Source of the DNA: Sordaria brevicollis | Lineage: Eukaryota; Ascomycota; Sordariomycetes; Sordariales; Sordariaceae | Assembly (NCBI GenBank): GCA_033439795.1 | Contig: JAUTDP010000010.1 | Coordinates: 310,001 to 374,000, forward strand | DNA length: 64,000 bases | Direction: 5' to 3' | Shown: piece by piece, positions 38,163 to 49,359 of the stretch | How positions within the stretch are numbered: the first letter of the stretch is position 1 | How the letters are laid out: each line of letters begins with the position of its first letter | Made by a program: the position numbers and the translations under genes | The notes under the pieces: generated by a model | Told to the model about the DNA's origin: nothing | What the model saw: the letters and a program-made list of their open reading frames with translations, nothing else | The model's database searches: none

Positions 38163-39075
38163 ATGTCTCGCCCCGAAGATACCCTGTAGGTTCACGACTC
38201 GACGACAGCCTCGCGACAAGCACACCTCCTCGTTCCCAAATGCTAACAACACCTTCACCAGCGCGGCCGATGTCCACTATGACGACATCGAAGCTCGCAA
38301 GTACACCACCTCCTCCCGTATCCAGAATATTCAGGCCTCCATGACCCGTCGTGCCCTCGAGCTCCTCGACCTCAAGTCCCCCAGTTTCATCCTCGACATC
38401 GGTTGCGGCAGTGGACTCTCGGGCGAGATCCTCTCAGACGTTCCCGAAGATGAGGGCGGCCCCCACGTGTGGGTAGGCATGGACATCAGCCCTTCCATGT
38501 TGGACACGGCCCTACAGCGCGACGTTGAGGGCGATCTCTTCCTCGCAGATATCGGCCAGGGCGTGCCATTCCGCGCCGGTTCCTTCGACGCCGCCATCAG
38601 CATCAGTGCCATCCAGTGGCTATGCAACGCCGAGACCAGCGACACCGCCCCCTCCACCAGACTTTCGCGCTTTTTCAACGGCCTCTACGCCTCGCTAAAA
38701 CGTGGTGGCAGAGCCGTCTGCCAGTTCTACCCCAAGAACGACGTACAAAAGCAGATGATCACCGCTGCCGCTGTCAAGGCTGGCTTCGGCGCTGGTCTCC
38801 TCGAGGACGACCCCAACACCAAGAACGTCAAGCTTTACCTGGTCCTTACGGTCGGCAAGGACGCTACCAACGGCAAGGATATCAGCGCTGTCGTCGAGAA
38901 CATGGACGGTGTCGATATCCTCGATCAGAGAAAGAAGGGCAAGGGCGGCAAGGGCGAGATCAAGAAGGGCAGCAAGGGGTGGATCATCAAAAAGAAGGAA
39001 CAGATGGAGCGCAAGGGCAAGATTGTCAAGGCCACCTCCAAGTACACTGGTCGCAAGCGTCGTATCCAGTTCTAA
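38163..39075 (+). CDS. bud23: BUD23-type 18S rRNA (guanine-N7)-methyltransferase
   Basis: Two exons, 38163-38185 and 38262-39075, encode 278 residues. The intron (38186-38261) starts GTAGGT, has TGCTAAC as branch point and ends CAG. Bud23 with Trm112 methylates one guanine of 18S rRNA at N7 during nuclear 40S maturation. Residues 51-59 (ILDIGCGSG) are the SAM-binding motif I of a class I methyltransferase. The last about 60 residues are very Lys/Arg-rich and end YTGRKRRIQF, like the WBS_methylT tail of this family. Length agrees with the family (about 275). The start is chosen because it lets the first exon join MSRPEDTL to the conserved YTTSSRIQNIQ segment. Convergent with tyrosinase, 207 bp apart. 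Confidence 0.93.
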
Positions 39076-39282
39076 GTACCTCGGTGGTCTTGTCTGTTAC
39101 ATCTTGTTCAACTTTGCATTGGGAAGGCGTTTGGGTGGCTACGGCGATGAAAAAAAATCTGTTTGTTCTTTTGTTTTGGATTTTGCCCCTTTTAACGGCA
39201 GAAATAACGATACCCGGTTTCTTGGTTCCAACACACACAGAACGCTGTTGTACCTCTCCTTGGTCTTATGCTGGACCATTTT

Positions 39283-41424
39283 TTAAATGCGATCCTCCGG
39301 GCCGTGGCCGCACGGCTTCCCCTCGGTAATCTCAGGATAGACCGTGTACTGACGAGAATAGTGCGGCAACCCTTCCTCATCGATGGTAACCTCGGTCGAA
39401 GCGACACTGACCTTGAGGTCCGGAACCTCCTCCAAATTATACTCATCGCCGTTGAAGAGGGCCACCTTCCACCTCAAGTTCGCGCGCAGGTGCGGGATAA
39501 CATCCTCGGGCTTCAGGCTCTGGAGCTCTCCACCGACGATATCCTGCAGTAGGGCCGAGGTCAAGGGGACGGTACCCGAGACAATCAGTCCGTTGGCGTT
39601 ATCTTTGCGGCATTTGCCACATTGGGTTTCGGCGCTGCGTCCCAGCACGGAAACACGACCGACGCAGTTGAACTCTTCGTCCCACGTCTCTGGGTCGGGA
39701 TTGAACTCGCCAAGGAAGACGATGACACGGAAGGATCGACCCAGGCCGTGCTTCTGGGCGCGGACGTTGACGATCCAGTCGGTGTACTTGCCGTCTGGAG
39801 CGAGGTACTTGAGGTTATCTGGAATCGGGCCTGTTACTTGGTTAGTTGGGAACCTGGTTATCTTTTCGGGTGAGTGGGTCAACATACCTTCAGTCTTGCT
39901 CGGCTCGGCACCGGCATCCTCAACATTCACCACCGGCTTCTGCACCCTTTCTTCACCGTGATGGAGCATATCATGAGCCTTAGCAGCGACCTTCTTTGCG
40001 CCGGAAAGGTCGACAGCCTTAGCAGCAGCAGCCGAAAGAACGCTCTTCTCCTCCTCACCATCGCCAGTAGCAGCAGCCAACGGCTTCTTCAACCCCGGCG
40101 TCCGCTCAGCAACATTATCAACAAAGTTAGCAAACACATTGCTCCCATACAACGCCGTGACAGCCTTCCTTATAGCAGCCTGATACTCCTTTTCTGACGA
40201 ATACTTCCACTTCTGCGTCTCCGGATACGCATACCCAAACGTGGTACTATCCTTCACCTGCTCCGACGTCCAGAAGCTGGCGGTACTTCTATCCCAGAAC
40301 GGCTCCAAAGGCGTATCCTGACTCTGCGCCTCACCTTCCTGCGCCACAAACGTCGAATAGGGGGCAGGTCTCGGAGTCATGAAGCTATCAGGGTTCAAGT
40401 CCTGCCAGATCGACCACAGCCGATCAACGTTAATGTGATGCAGCCAGAAAAGCGGGTCAAACGCCGAGACCTCCAAGCTGGACATGTGTCCGTTGCCACC
40501 CGTGCGATCGTGAATCTCGTTGTGCACGTCTTCGAGACTGCCAAAGTCGCCTGGGTTGAGGCTGGGGTCCCAGCGGTTGTAGCTGAAGGCGTCAAAGTCT
40601 TTGTAGCTGAGCAGCAAAAGGCTCACATTGTTGCGCAAGGAAGCCAATTCGTTCGCCAAGATGGGCGCGATTCTTTCGTCGCGCGATGCACCGGTTTGTC
40701 GGTTCGGGTACCGCACCGTTGAGGGGTAGCGGCTCCACGCGGCGCTGAAGTCACCGGGGGATGGGTTGACGGGATGGAAAGTAAACCGGTTCAGAGGGTT
40801 GTTGATGGACTTGGTCTTGCCATCTACGTCGACCACCTGGATTGTTCTCGCGCTGAGAGATTCCGGGAAGGCAAGTGTCCCCTTGGGCGGCTGGCTGGCC
40901 CAATCGAAATAGGGCGCTCGAAAGTCCTTGGCGGCGGCGACGTACTTGGCTCTTAAACCACCCTCGATGGGGAATTTTTGAGCGGCAGCCTGGACGGAGG
41001 CGTAAAGGGCTTGCTCGAAGAGGGCCAGGTAAGGGCGGTGCCAGGTGATGAACAAGATGGATGAGTGCGTGCAGTAGCCGCCGAAGCCGGAGCTACCGGG
41101 TTGAGACCAGTCGGTGTCGGAAGGGACGCCGCCCCAGGGCTTGAAGGGCATGCCGTGGATGCCGGCGACTTGGTAGTAGGAGTCTAGCTTGGACTCGTCG
41201 ATGCCTTGGAAGTCGCGCAGGCCGAGGAGGTAGAGGTTGAATTGGTCGGGGTAGTTGGTCTGCAGGTCGCGGAGCTCGCGGCGGAGGGGGACGGCTCCTG
41301 GGGTCTGTGTTAGTATAGGCTACCATGCCAGTGGAATGGATCGGATAGGGGTAATGAAGACTTTACCATTGCTGGAGGGAGTGGTGGGAACACCAGTGAT
41401 GGCAAACTTGATGTCGGTGCTCAT
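39283..41424 (-). CDS. T: Tyrosinase (monophenol monooxygenase) precursor
   Basis: Three exons (41424-41367, 41297-39888, 39830-39283) encode 671 residues. This type-3 copper enzyme oxidises monophenols and o-diphenols to quinones for melanin formation. Copper A ligands are His67 (GIHGMPF), His97 and His106 (TWHRPY); Cys95, two residues before His97, matches the Cys-His thioether of Neurospora tyrosinase. Copper B ligands are His278, His282 (HNEIH) and His306/307 (FWLHHINVDRLW). There is no signal peptide, as in N. crassa. The C-terminal third is the extension that the family removes to activate the enzyme. The second intron (39831-39887, 57 nt, GTATGT...CTAAC...CAG) is a multiple of three without a stop, so reading through it would add 19 residues; splicing should be checked against cDNA. 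Confidence 0.95.
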
Positions 41425-41552
41425 GGTTGCTGTTAGTTGTCTTGGTGTTCTTGATTCGAGGATGTGTATGGTCTTCTTGGCGATCTAATGGATCTAAGTG
41501 CCGTGTATGTCATCTTCCGCCAAAATGCATCCTCCACATGGGGAACTCGAGA

Positions 41553-41559
41553 TTATATA
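41553..41559 (-). promoter_or_regulatory. TATA box of the tyrosinase gene
   Basis: TATATAA on the minus strand, 129-135 bp upstream of the tyrosinase start codon, a usual distance for a TATA element with a short 5' UTR. Confidence 0.55.
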
Positions 41560-43566
41560 GTCCCTGACCATTCAAAGCAGACTTGTTCTTCTGCCTGACG
41601 TCGTCATCTTCCAAATCACCACTCGGGAATTCCGCCGTCAGCCCCCCTCAACAAGAACAAGTGACCAGTCAATCAATATCAGTCGATTACCTCCTACCTC
41701 CTTCCTCAGCCTCATCAGGAAACATGTTTCTCTCCATATCACCCATTCGGGTTGCTTGTTTCGAATATTCCCGGTTGGTGGTGGCGTCCACTGGCTGTAA
41801 GTCGGTGTGTCGTCAGCATCAGATTGGGGACTGGACCGAGGGTTCACAAAGAGGCTCAGCTCATAGCTCTTGCCAATCAAGTGGAAACATCCTGGAGGTT
41901 TGAAGCCTGCAGTCAGATTCACAGCTCACAGCTCCCATAGCTTTTGCAGATTCCTCAAGCCCCATGTCTTGCATCTCCGCATTTTGTCCTACCAATTACT
42001 TTGACCGTTTGGGTCTCTTGTTGCGAAGTTATGGGGAGTGTCTTCAACCGGTCAAGCCCACATAGGAATCTGTGGTTTGAGCTTACTAACTTATGCAACG
42101 AATCCAATCCTTCTTGAAGATCTTTCCACCTGTTCGGAGGCATCTTTTTGTTTTTCTTTGATATGACCTGCGTACCAAGCAGTTGCGTCGAGTGTCTGTG
42201 AAGTACCGCACAGTGGTGCAAATCCACGACGTTAACTAGAAGATGGTCAACAGCGACATAGTTCTCCAGCAACGAGGGTAAACAATGTTGAAAGCAGAAA
42301 AGTAAGGGTTCAATCCCAAGCTAGGAGATGTCTCAACTTTCGGAACGCCATTTCCTCAGCCCTACACCTGCAGAAATGTACGTCAGGGACCCTGGCTGCT
42401 TACCTACAATTTGCATTTACACCACGCTTTCCCATGACTGGTCGACATCCGCCCTGCGCCTTGCAGCCTTTCTGCACCGCTGCACCGCTGCACGCGCGGC
42501 ATGCTATGCACCTAGGTAGGTATGCCATGCGGTATGCATCCCATTCTGCATTCATCTCTTTCCCATGTCCCCATTTGGCTCTTCTCCGTGTTGATGAATG
42601 AATGATCAAGCCGTTGGTTTCAAGACATGTCAACCCATTCCAGGAAGGTAGGTGGTGGAGGAAGTCGAACCAACGAGCCGCTTTGTGCATTTATCCCATT
42701 CAGCCCTTCAGTAGTAGTCAGGGGCACAGCGACTGGATTTCGTGGTTCCATCTCTCTAGATCATGTTGGTCCGTCAATGTGGTTGCCTAGAGGTAGTGTC
42801 GACTGTGTCGTTGGTCCTCCCAGTCGTATGTTGTCACCATGTGTGATCCAAAGTCTAGACATGTTGTCCAGACCGGTCCGATCCCGCAGGGCTGCGTCAA
42901 CTTCGGGAGACGGGAGCCGGGAGCCCTATTTCTCTTGGCACTAGCTGCATGCCGGCCGCGGAGTGGACACCGGGCGCTAAAAAGGACCTGACTAGCGGTA
43001 GCGTACCTGACGGGGTTCGAGTGACAGCATGTTTCCACCACCGGGCCTGGGAAGAGACCACAACTTAGCCTAACTTTGCACATGTGATGGGGAATTGGAG
43101 AGATAGGGCAGAGCTAAGGCGGACCGCTCGGTAGACCTCGATGGAGTTGAACACGATTCATTGACAATAGATGATACCATGGAGGGAAACCCCTTTTTAA
43201 AAGACCAAAAACTCCTATATTCAGTGTAAATGCTTCGGATTGCTCGGAAATTGCACGATTTACCCCCCTTATCCAGATCGCTGATAGATAGCAGACAAAT
43301 GAAATGGAATTCGTATAGCCAACTCTACGTACAATACAAGGGATGATAGGCGGTGGTGTATGCTCCCTTCTCTCCCAATCTACTCGTCCAGGTCATGAAC
43401 GAATAATCACCTCCGTCGTGGTATCTCCAACCAGCCAGGAGGGCGGCCGGGCCGTTATACAGTGTAAATTAAAGGCGAATGATGGAAATGAGCGCAGATG
43501 CAGTCGGATTAAACCCATGGTCTTTTTCTATTCAGGCCATGGCTTGTCCTACGTTGCGGGGTATCT
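41560..43566. other. Intergenic region between idh1 and tyrosinase
   Basis: About 2 kb of ordinary-composition DNA holding the upstream region of tyrosinase and the 3' flank of idh1. Only short, chance-like open frames occur. A palindromic CCTAGGTAGGTA element lies at 42,511-42,522. I see no further gene. Confidence 0.6.
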
Positions 43567-45058
43567 TTAGAGGGACTTCTCCATGGAGTCGAGGATGGCG
43601 CGAGTGAACTCGTGGGTGGAGGCCTCGCCGCCCATATCGCGGGTGCGGATCTTGCTGTGAGGGGGTTAGCATTGTGTTTTCCTTCTCTAGACCAAACCGT
43701 TGTAAAACTTACCCCTCAGCAATGACGTCGTAGACGGCGTTGGAGATGCGGTTGGCGTGGTCATCGAGACCGAGGTGGCGGAGGAGCATGGTACCGCTGA
43801 GGAGGAGAGCGGTAGGGTTGGCCTGGTCCTTGCCCTGGATATCAAGACCGACGTGACGGCAGCCGGGCTCGAAGACGGCGACGTCACGGCCCATGTTGCA
43901 GCCGGGAACGACACCGGGGCCACCGACGAGGGCAGCGGCGATGTTGGAGAGAATGCCACCGTAAAGGTTGGGCATGACCATGACGTCGAACTGCTGGGGC
44001 TTGCTGACGCACTGCATGGAGGCGTTATCGACGATCATGTCGTTGCACTCGAGCTGGGGGAAGTCCTTGGCGAGACGGTTGAAGGTGCCGCGGAAGAGAC
44101 CATCGGCAAGCTTCATGATGTTGGCCTTGTGAATGCAGGTAACCTTCTTGCGCTGGTTGGCAAGGGCGAACTGGAAGGCGAACTTGGTAATGCGCTCAGA
44201 CTTGGCGCGGGTGATGATCTTGAGGGACTCGACGACGCCATCGACGGACTGGTGCTCGAGGCCGGAGTACTCACCCTCGGTGTTCTCACGGATGATGCAG
44301 AGATCGACGTCCTTGTGGCGGGTCTGGAGGCCGGGGATGTTCTTGACGAGGGAGATGGAGGCGTAGATGTCGAGCTCCTGGCGCATGGCGACGTTGAAGC
44401 TCTGGTGGCCGGAGCGGCTGATGGGGGTGTGGAGGATACCCTTGAGACCGAGCTTGTTCCTCTTAAGAGAGGCAACAGCCTGCTGGAAAGCCTCCTCGGT
44501 GCGGCCGGCGTTGTCCTGGACACCGGAAACCTCAATCTGCTCCCAGGTAATGGGGACGTTGTCGGCCTTGAAGATGGTCTTGACGGACTCGGCAACCTCG
44601 GCACCGATACCGTCACCGGGGATGAGGGTGACGGTGTACTTGCCGCCGTACTTGGTGGGCTTGAAGATGTCGGACTGGAGGGTCTGCGCAGGAGTGTCCT
44701 GGACGCTGGCGAAGCCGCGGGCGAGGCGGGGAGTGGGCTGGGCAACGGCCCGAGCAAGGCGCTGTGAGAGAGGAACACATGTTAGTCGCGTGTCTTTTTA
44801 AGTTATGTAGGTTATCGTGATGCAGCAGCATGTTCTGTAGCTGTAGCAGCGCGGCGCAAGTCTGACAAGTGGGCGTCATGTACGCGACCACATATGCCCG
44901 CCGTCCGAAAGAGTTTGTTGATTTTTCTCGTGCTTCTTGGGAGCGGGGATGACGTCGGGATCGCAGATTTTTGCAGCGAGCAGAAGCACAGCGGGCAAGC
45001 CAAGACAGCAGCAGCAGTATAGCAGCAGCAAACATACCATGGAGTTTCTGGAGAGCAT
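43567..45058 (-). CDS. idh1: NAD-dependent isocitrate dehydrogenase subunit 1, mitochondrial
   Basis: Exons 45058-45038, 44761-43713 and 43654-43567 encode 385 residues. With IDH2 it forms the mitochondrial enzyme that oxidises isocitrate to 2-oxoglutarate in the TCA cycle. The N-terminus (MLSRNSM joined to RLARAVAQ, then PTPRLARGFAS) is a basic, acid-free mitochondrial targeting peptide. RENTEGEYSG (about residues 165-174), the HKANIMK segment and VDNASMQ are signature segments of the isocitrate/isopropylmalate dehydrogenase family. The MRQELDIYASISLVKN segment fits IDH1, the regulatory subunit, rather than IDH2. Introns are 276 nt (44762-45037) and 58 nt (43655-43712). A pyrimidine-rich 5' UTR and three CCAAT boxes lie upstream. 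The long plus-strand open frame opposite it is a codon-bias shadow. Confidence 0.95.
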
Positions 45059-45330
45059 TTTGACGACTGGTTTGCCAATGACCAAGGACAAGGAGAAGGG
45101 AGAAGGGAGGAGGGATGGAAAGGAGCGCCGAGGGTGAGGAGGGAAAATATTCAAAATGGAGAAAAGGGAGTTTGAGGTTTCCAGGTCAAAGAGGGTGAAT
45201 TGGCAGATTTGACAGATTTGGCCCGCTCCAGGGCAGGCAGGGCAAATGCCTCACGGTCCCTCTCCTCTCCTCTCACAGCGAGAGCGAGGAAAAAACATGC
45301 AGAGCCTGGAGCCAGCGAGCCAGTGCTCTC

Positions 45331-45362
45331 CCGCCAATGGCCGCCAATGGCCCTCCTCCAAT
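45331..45362. promoter_or_regulatory. Cluster of three CCAAT boxes upstream of idh1
   Basis: A perfect 10-bp direct repeat CCGCCAATGG CCGCCAATGG (45331-45350) is followed by CTCCAAT, giving CCAAT at 45334, 45344 and 45358. They lie 276-304 bp upstream of the idh1 start. The fungal HAP/CCAAT-binding complex controls many respiratory genes, so regulation of idh1 by it is a reasonable inference. Confidence 0.5.
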
Positions 45363-46432
45363 TGTACAGGATACGCCTGCCTTGGTGGGGAACCAGATTC
45401 GGAGAAACCAAGAACAAATTCGTCGCGCTTGGCTTGGATAAGGCTAGCGTCACAGGGCGACTGGTGGGTTCACTGGTGGGCATGTGGGTGCACGGATCAA
45501 GCGGCCCCACCGTGACGTCCTCTGTGCTACTTTCCCGCCTTCTGCACCTTCCATGCGCCCGCTGTCAGGGTGTTCTAGCGCTCCATCTCGCTGTCGTCTG
45601 GGACATCTGACAGCTCTCTGGCGGGTATAGCTGCTAGTAGTCCCGCCCGGCCGCTGCCCTCGAGGTCTGCCCGGGATCGCGAGCTCCGGGCCATAGCTCC
45701 CACCGAGCAGCACCGACCGGCACGGAGTGGCCCCGAGTTTTCTTGGAGGAGACGGAACGGCCCCGGAGGAGAATAGCTATAGTTACCTAAGGCACTCGGG
45801 ACCCTTCCCAGCTATCAGCATTATACCATTCCATCCCCCCATTGCGCCGTGGTGGTTCGTGTTAACAATTGCTAGTGTACCCGCCAAGAGATAAACGCCT
45901 TCTTGTTTTGTCTCCAGCATCCACCGCAGCTGCCCGTTGTTGTCCAGTTCTCAGCCTGAAGCCCTCAAAATTTTGGGGAGAACTGTCGCCTTGGCCGGAT
46001 CCCGTCGGCGCTATCGCTCCAAACCCCACGATATCTCCGACGTCACCCTTCCCACCTTCTCAGTCCCTCGCGACAACGACTCAGACACAGGCGTAATTCA
46101 TCAAACAACACCAGGGTTGGGAACGAGTCTACATATAATCGCAACTTCCGCGCAAACCGAACAAAATGAGCATCTCATCCCATCCATGCCTTTCCGTCCC
46201 TACAAATAGGCTCCATGTCCATTGATCGACCATGACAGGATCCACCATTCCGAGGTCGCGATCCGCAATCCGCAATGAGGCTCTTGGGATTTCAGGGTTC
46301 ACTTCATCTCAGCCTCAGGGGCTTTGCTTCGATTTTGGCTCGATGATTATTCGTCCTACCAACGCCTTGTCCGAAAGGGCCCATGGACAATAAGAATGGC
46401 CACGCACCCATTTCATCTATCCGGTCGACACC
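45363..46432. other. Intergenic region upstream of idh1
   Basis: About 1.1 kb containing the distal idh1 promoter and the 3' flank of the next minus-strand gene. No convincing open frame, RNA or repeat seen. Confidence 0.6.
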
Positions 46433-47660
46433 TCATTCTTGCATCTCAAACGGCTCATCTCTCCTCAACCTATACTCTCCGCTTCCCTGCCAGACGACCT
46501 TATAACCCAGTGTGCCTTGCACGATAGCCAACACCATCGGCGCCGTCATTGATAGCGGCCTCCTCACATGGGCCAAGCTCACGTCTTGCCGGATTTTCAA
46601 CGTCCTCATTGGGTTGTTGAATGTGCCCGTATGATTGCCGTGCTCCATGGAACAGCCTTCCATCGGTGGCATATCTTCACTCTCCATGAGGACATTTGGA
46701 GTCCACTTGCTGATATACAGATCAATGAATCTGATAGAAGGACCGTGGCTACCACGAAGCCTGATCCAGCCGTTGGAATCTTCGGTAATGGTGAGATGGT
46801 AGGGCGGCATTGAGCAGAGTTCGAGGAGCGACGGAACGGAATCGAGGGTTGGGAAGGGGGTGGCGTTTAGGGTTGGTCCAGCAGAGGAGGAGGCTGTGGT
46901 TATCCCCGTGGTCGTTTTGGAGTTCGCGGCATTCGCACTCATTACACCAGCAGCACCGCTTGATCCTTCTCCCATCGAGTCATCGTCCCTCAGACCGAGC
47001 TCCTCCAACCCCGACGCCAACTCCGGCGCCGTTCCCGTTCGCATTCCCAGTTCGGGTTTCGAGACCTTCTTTCCCTCTTCCGTGGCTTGAAATTCGCACG
47101 ACGCGAAAATCTTCTTGAACTGATCGCGAATCACATTGTACCCGCTCAGAACCACCCTCCTCACGAACAAAAAGTGTTTGGGCATGTGCACCACAAACCC
47201 TCTCCTCTCATCCGACCAACTTGTGCCCAACTTGGCGCTATCCCAGACATCCACTACTACCCTCAGCTTCCCTCCACTTTCGACCACACGGGTGAGAAGC
47301 TCAACCATCCAGTCATCGCGCTCTGGGTCTGACGTGATTTCGCGCAGCTCAATGCACCAAGCATATATGATATCGCAAACCCCGTGGACGATCTTTGGGT
47401 CTTTTTGTTCACCGTACTGATCCAGGAGACCCTGCCAGTCTACTTCGACGATGACTTCATGACCTAGCCTTTGGCTAAGCGTGTCAAGCTCAGTACGAAC
47501 GCCCGATGGTCCGGTATGAAATATGAGGATGATCAATTCGGAAAGGGAAGGCGGATAGTATGGCGGTCTATTGCGCGTAGGTGAAGCATGTTAGCCAATG
47601 GTTTGCGAGATCGTTGCACATCTCTACCTACGGCTCTGGGCCTGACTTGAGGTTTGTCAT
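46433..47660 (-). CDS. Hypothetical protein, 387 residues
   Basis: Exons 47660-47632 and 47567-46433 are proposed, with a 64-nt intron (GTAGGT ... TGGCTAACATG ... ATAG). I do not recognise the family. The N-terminus is Pro/Tyr-rich (PPPYYPPSLSELIILIFHTG) and runs into a probably globular alpha/beta region (residues about 20-180) with many Trp, including WQGLLDQYGEQ and VVVDVWDSAKLGTSW. A Ser/Thr/Ala-rich, probably disordered linker follows (about 200-245), then a second conserved-looking block containing GSHGPSIRFIDLYISKW and LGYKVVWQGSGEYRL. No signal peptide or membrane segment. A coherent frame of 378 codons after the intron supports a real gene. The start is less certain, because the 29-nt first exon rests only on splice consensus and frame. 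Confidence 0.75.
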
Positions 47661-48407
47661 GTCGTCTCGGTTTTCTGCTGGGTGAAGTCGATCCAGAACC
47701 AAGAAAGGGTAAAGAACAGAACTACTGCCGGAAGAGTAGTCTCAAGGGCACGGTTCATTCTTATATTGGGCACCCGTAAGGCAGACCAACGAATCCTCCT
47801 GCATTGCTGCATGTCATACCCAATTAAGTTACGCCCTACAAATAGTTTCAAACAGCACAGCCCCGCCTTTTCTCTCTTCTCTTTGGCCGTTTGCCAGTTT
47901 CCAAGACATGCCTGATAGTTGCAAGCCGCGATGGTTTGAACTGCCATCCTGAGAGTTGTTTCGAGGAAATGGTTGATGGCCGTTGAGTTTCCTGGGTTAA
48001 AGCCGTTCTTACTGTCACGCACCAGCTGCCCATTACCATCGTTACCCAGATTGTTATCACAAAGATCCGTTGACTCTCATTGGAAGATCACGTTGACGAC
48101 ACAACAACACCAAGCACGACTACCGGATAAACATTCAACTTTCCTAATTACTATTACTACGATCATCAAGCTCGCAGCTGCTGCCTATGCTCCATGTTGG
48201 TGCTCCAAATGTCTCGGCAACCTTCAAAAAGACTCGCCAGTCATGCCCCTCACCACTGTCATCTCTCAGTAGTCTGCAACTGCCCGCTCCCGTTCCCGCC
48301 CCCTTCTACTCCCGTATCCGTCCGCGTCATTTATCGCCGTTGCCGTCAGCTTTCATCTCCGTATCGGTCAATGGCAAGCGTCCTTTTTTCTCGTCCGTGT
48401 CTTCCTC
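47661..48407. other. Intergenic region, nothing recognised
   Basis: About 750 bp between the hypothetical gene start and the 3' end of the secreted-protein gene. Ordinary composition, no supported feature. Confidence 0.6.
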
Positions 48408-49208
48408 TTACGCAAACACCTGAAGCTCAGTCGGCGGAAACGAGAACTCGGGCAGCGTGCAATGCTGATAACTCCAGTAGTAAATATCACCATTCTTCCA
48501 AGGTTGTCCGGGCGGCATCGAATGCTCCTCATGAGTGCAGTTGGGTGTTTGCGCGGCGGAAGTACCGTTGCCTGTGAAGATGGCCCTGAGCAGTCATTCT
48601 TGTCAGTTTTTATCCTCCATGTCATGATACCTCATACCAAGCAAAAGAAACATGATTCGAAAAATGGATAGTAAAACTCACATACTCCCCACCCCCTCCA
48701 AATCATCACACTCCCAAGTCTGCTTCACCTCCACACTCTGACTCCACTGCCAATACCGAAACTGCGTCTTGGCCTTCACCTTCTTGCCCCCCTCTAGTGT
48801 AGCAGGCTCGCCAGTCGTCAAGTTGACAGGCGTCTCGCAGTCGTACACCCTCTGGCCGTAAAACGGGTCCATGTAGTCCTGGCTCCAGGCCGAGCAGTAC
48901 ACGTTTAGATCGGGGAGCGCGTTGCTGGTTAAGTTGAAGGAGACTTCGGCGTTGTTGATCCGGTGTGAGGGCGTGGTGTAGGTTAGGGAGAAGGTGTAGT
49001 GGAGGTTGGTGATGCGCCAGTGGAAGTCGTGCAGGGAGGTGGAGGTGCAGCTGCCTGGTGGGAGGTCGGAGTCGTTGTTGAGGAAGGAGGCGGTGACATC
49101 TGAGGTTTTGGTTGTGGGAGCTGCTGTTGTTGAGCCGAGTAGAAGGAGGAGGGCGCTAGCTGCGTTGAGCAGAAGGGAGCGAGGGCTGCACATGGTTGCT
49201 AAAGGCAT
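48408..49208 (-). CDS. Small secreted cysteine-containing protein, 228 residues
   Basis: Exons 49208-48686 and 48571-48408, intron 114 nt (GTATGT...CACAG). The first possible acceptor (48586) breaks the frame; the second (48572) gives a continuous product ending LQVFA. The N-terminus is a signal peptide: MPLATMCSPRSLLLNAASAL, then LLLLGSTTAA, with cleavage likely near residue 30. Met6 is an alternative start. The mature part has six cysteines (GSC, VYC, YDC, WEC, PNC, QHC), consistent with three disulfides, and several N-glycosylation sites (NDS, NLT twice, NGT, NCT). It is rich in Trp, Tyr, Ser and Thr. I cannot name the family; the layout resembles fungal small secreted proteins of unknown role. 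Extracellular location is inferred. Confidence 0.82.
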
Positions 49209-49352
49209 TTTGAGGTTGGTATATTGTAGGTTGAGGTGATATTGGAAATGATACTGGAGAAAAAAGAAGTAGAGGAATGATGGAAAAGGTTGCTTGTTGT
49301 CTTTGTGAAACTCGAAGTTTTGGTTCCGTGAAAATGGGATGTGGCGGGACGG

Positions 49353-49359
49353 TTATATA
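49353..49359 (-). promoter_or_regulatory. TATA box of the secreted-protein gene
   Basis: TATATAA on the minus strand 145-151 bp upstream of the start codon, with no coding conflict. Confidence 0.5.

Noticed and set aside
37772..38344. 190-codon plus-strand open frame overlapping the BUD23 start
   Set aside because: Different frame from BUD23, low-complexity Ser/Pro/Arg/Thr content; it is the 5' region plus first intron read through.
42306..42317. GGTTCAATCC, resembling a tRNA B box
   Set aside because: The T-stem does not pair beyond two bases and no A box, anticodon arm or acceptor stem fits.
43757..44767. 336-codon plus-strand open frame opposite idh1
   Set aside because: Gly/Val/Asp/Leu-rich shadow created by the strong third-position GC bias of idh1; the idh1 frame carries all family motifs.
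48572..48585. First acceptor AG (48586) for the intron of the secreted-protein gene
   Set aside because: It shifts the frame away from the NGT...NCT...YYWSYQHC reading; the next AG at 48572 keeps a continuous frame to the stop at 48408.
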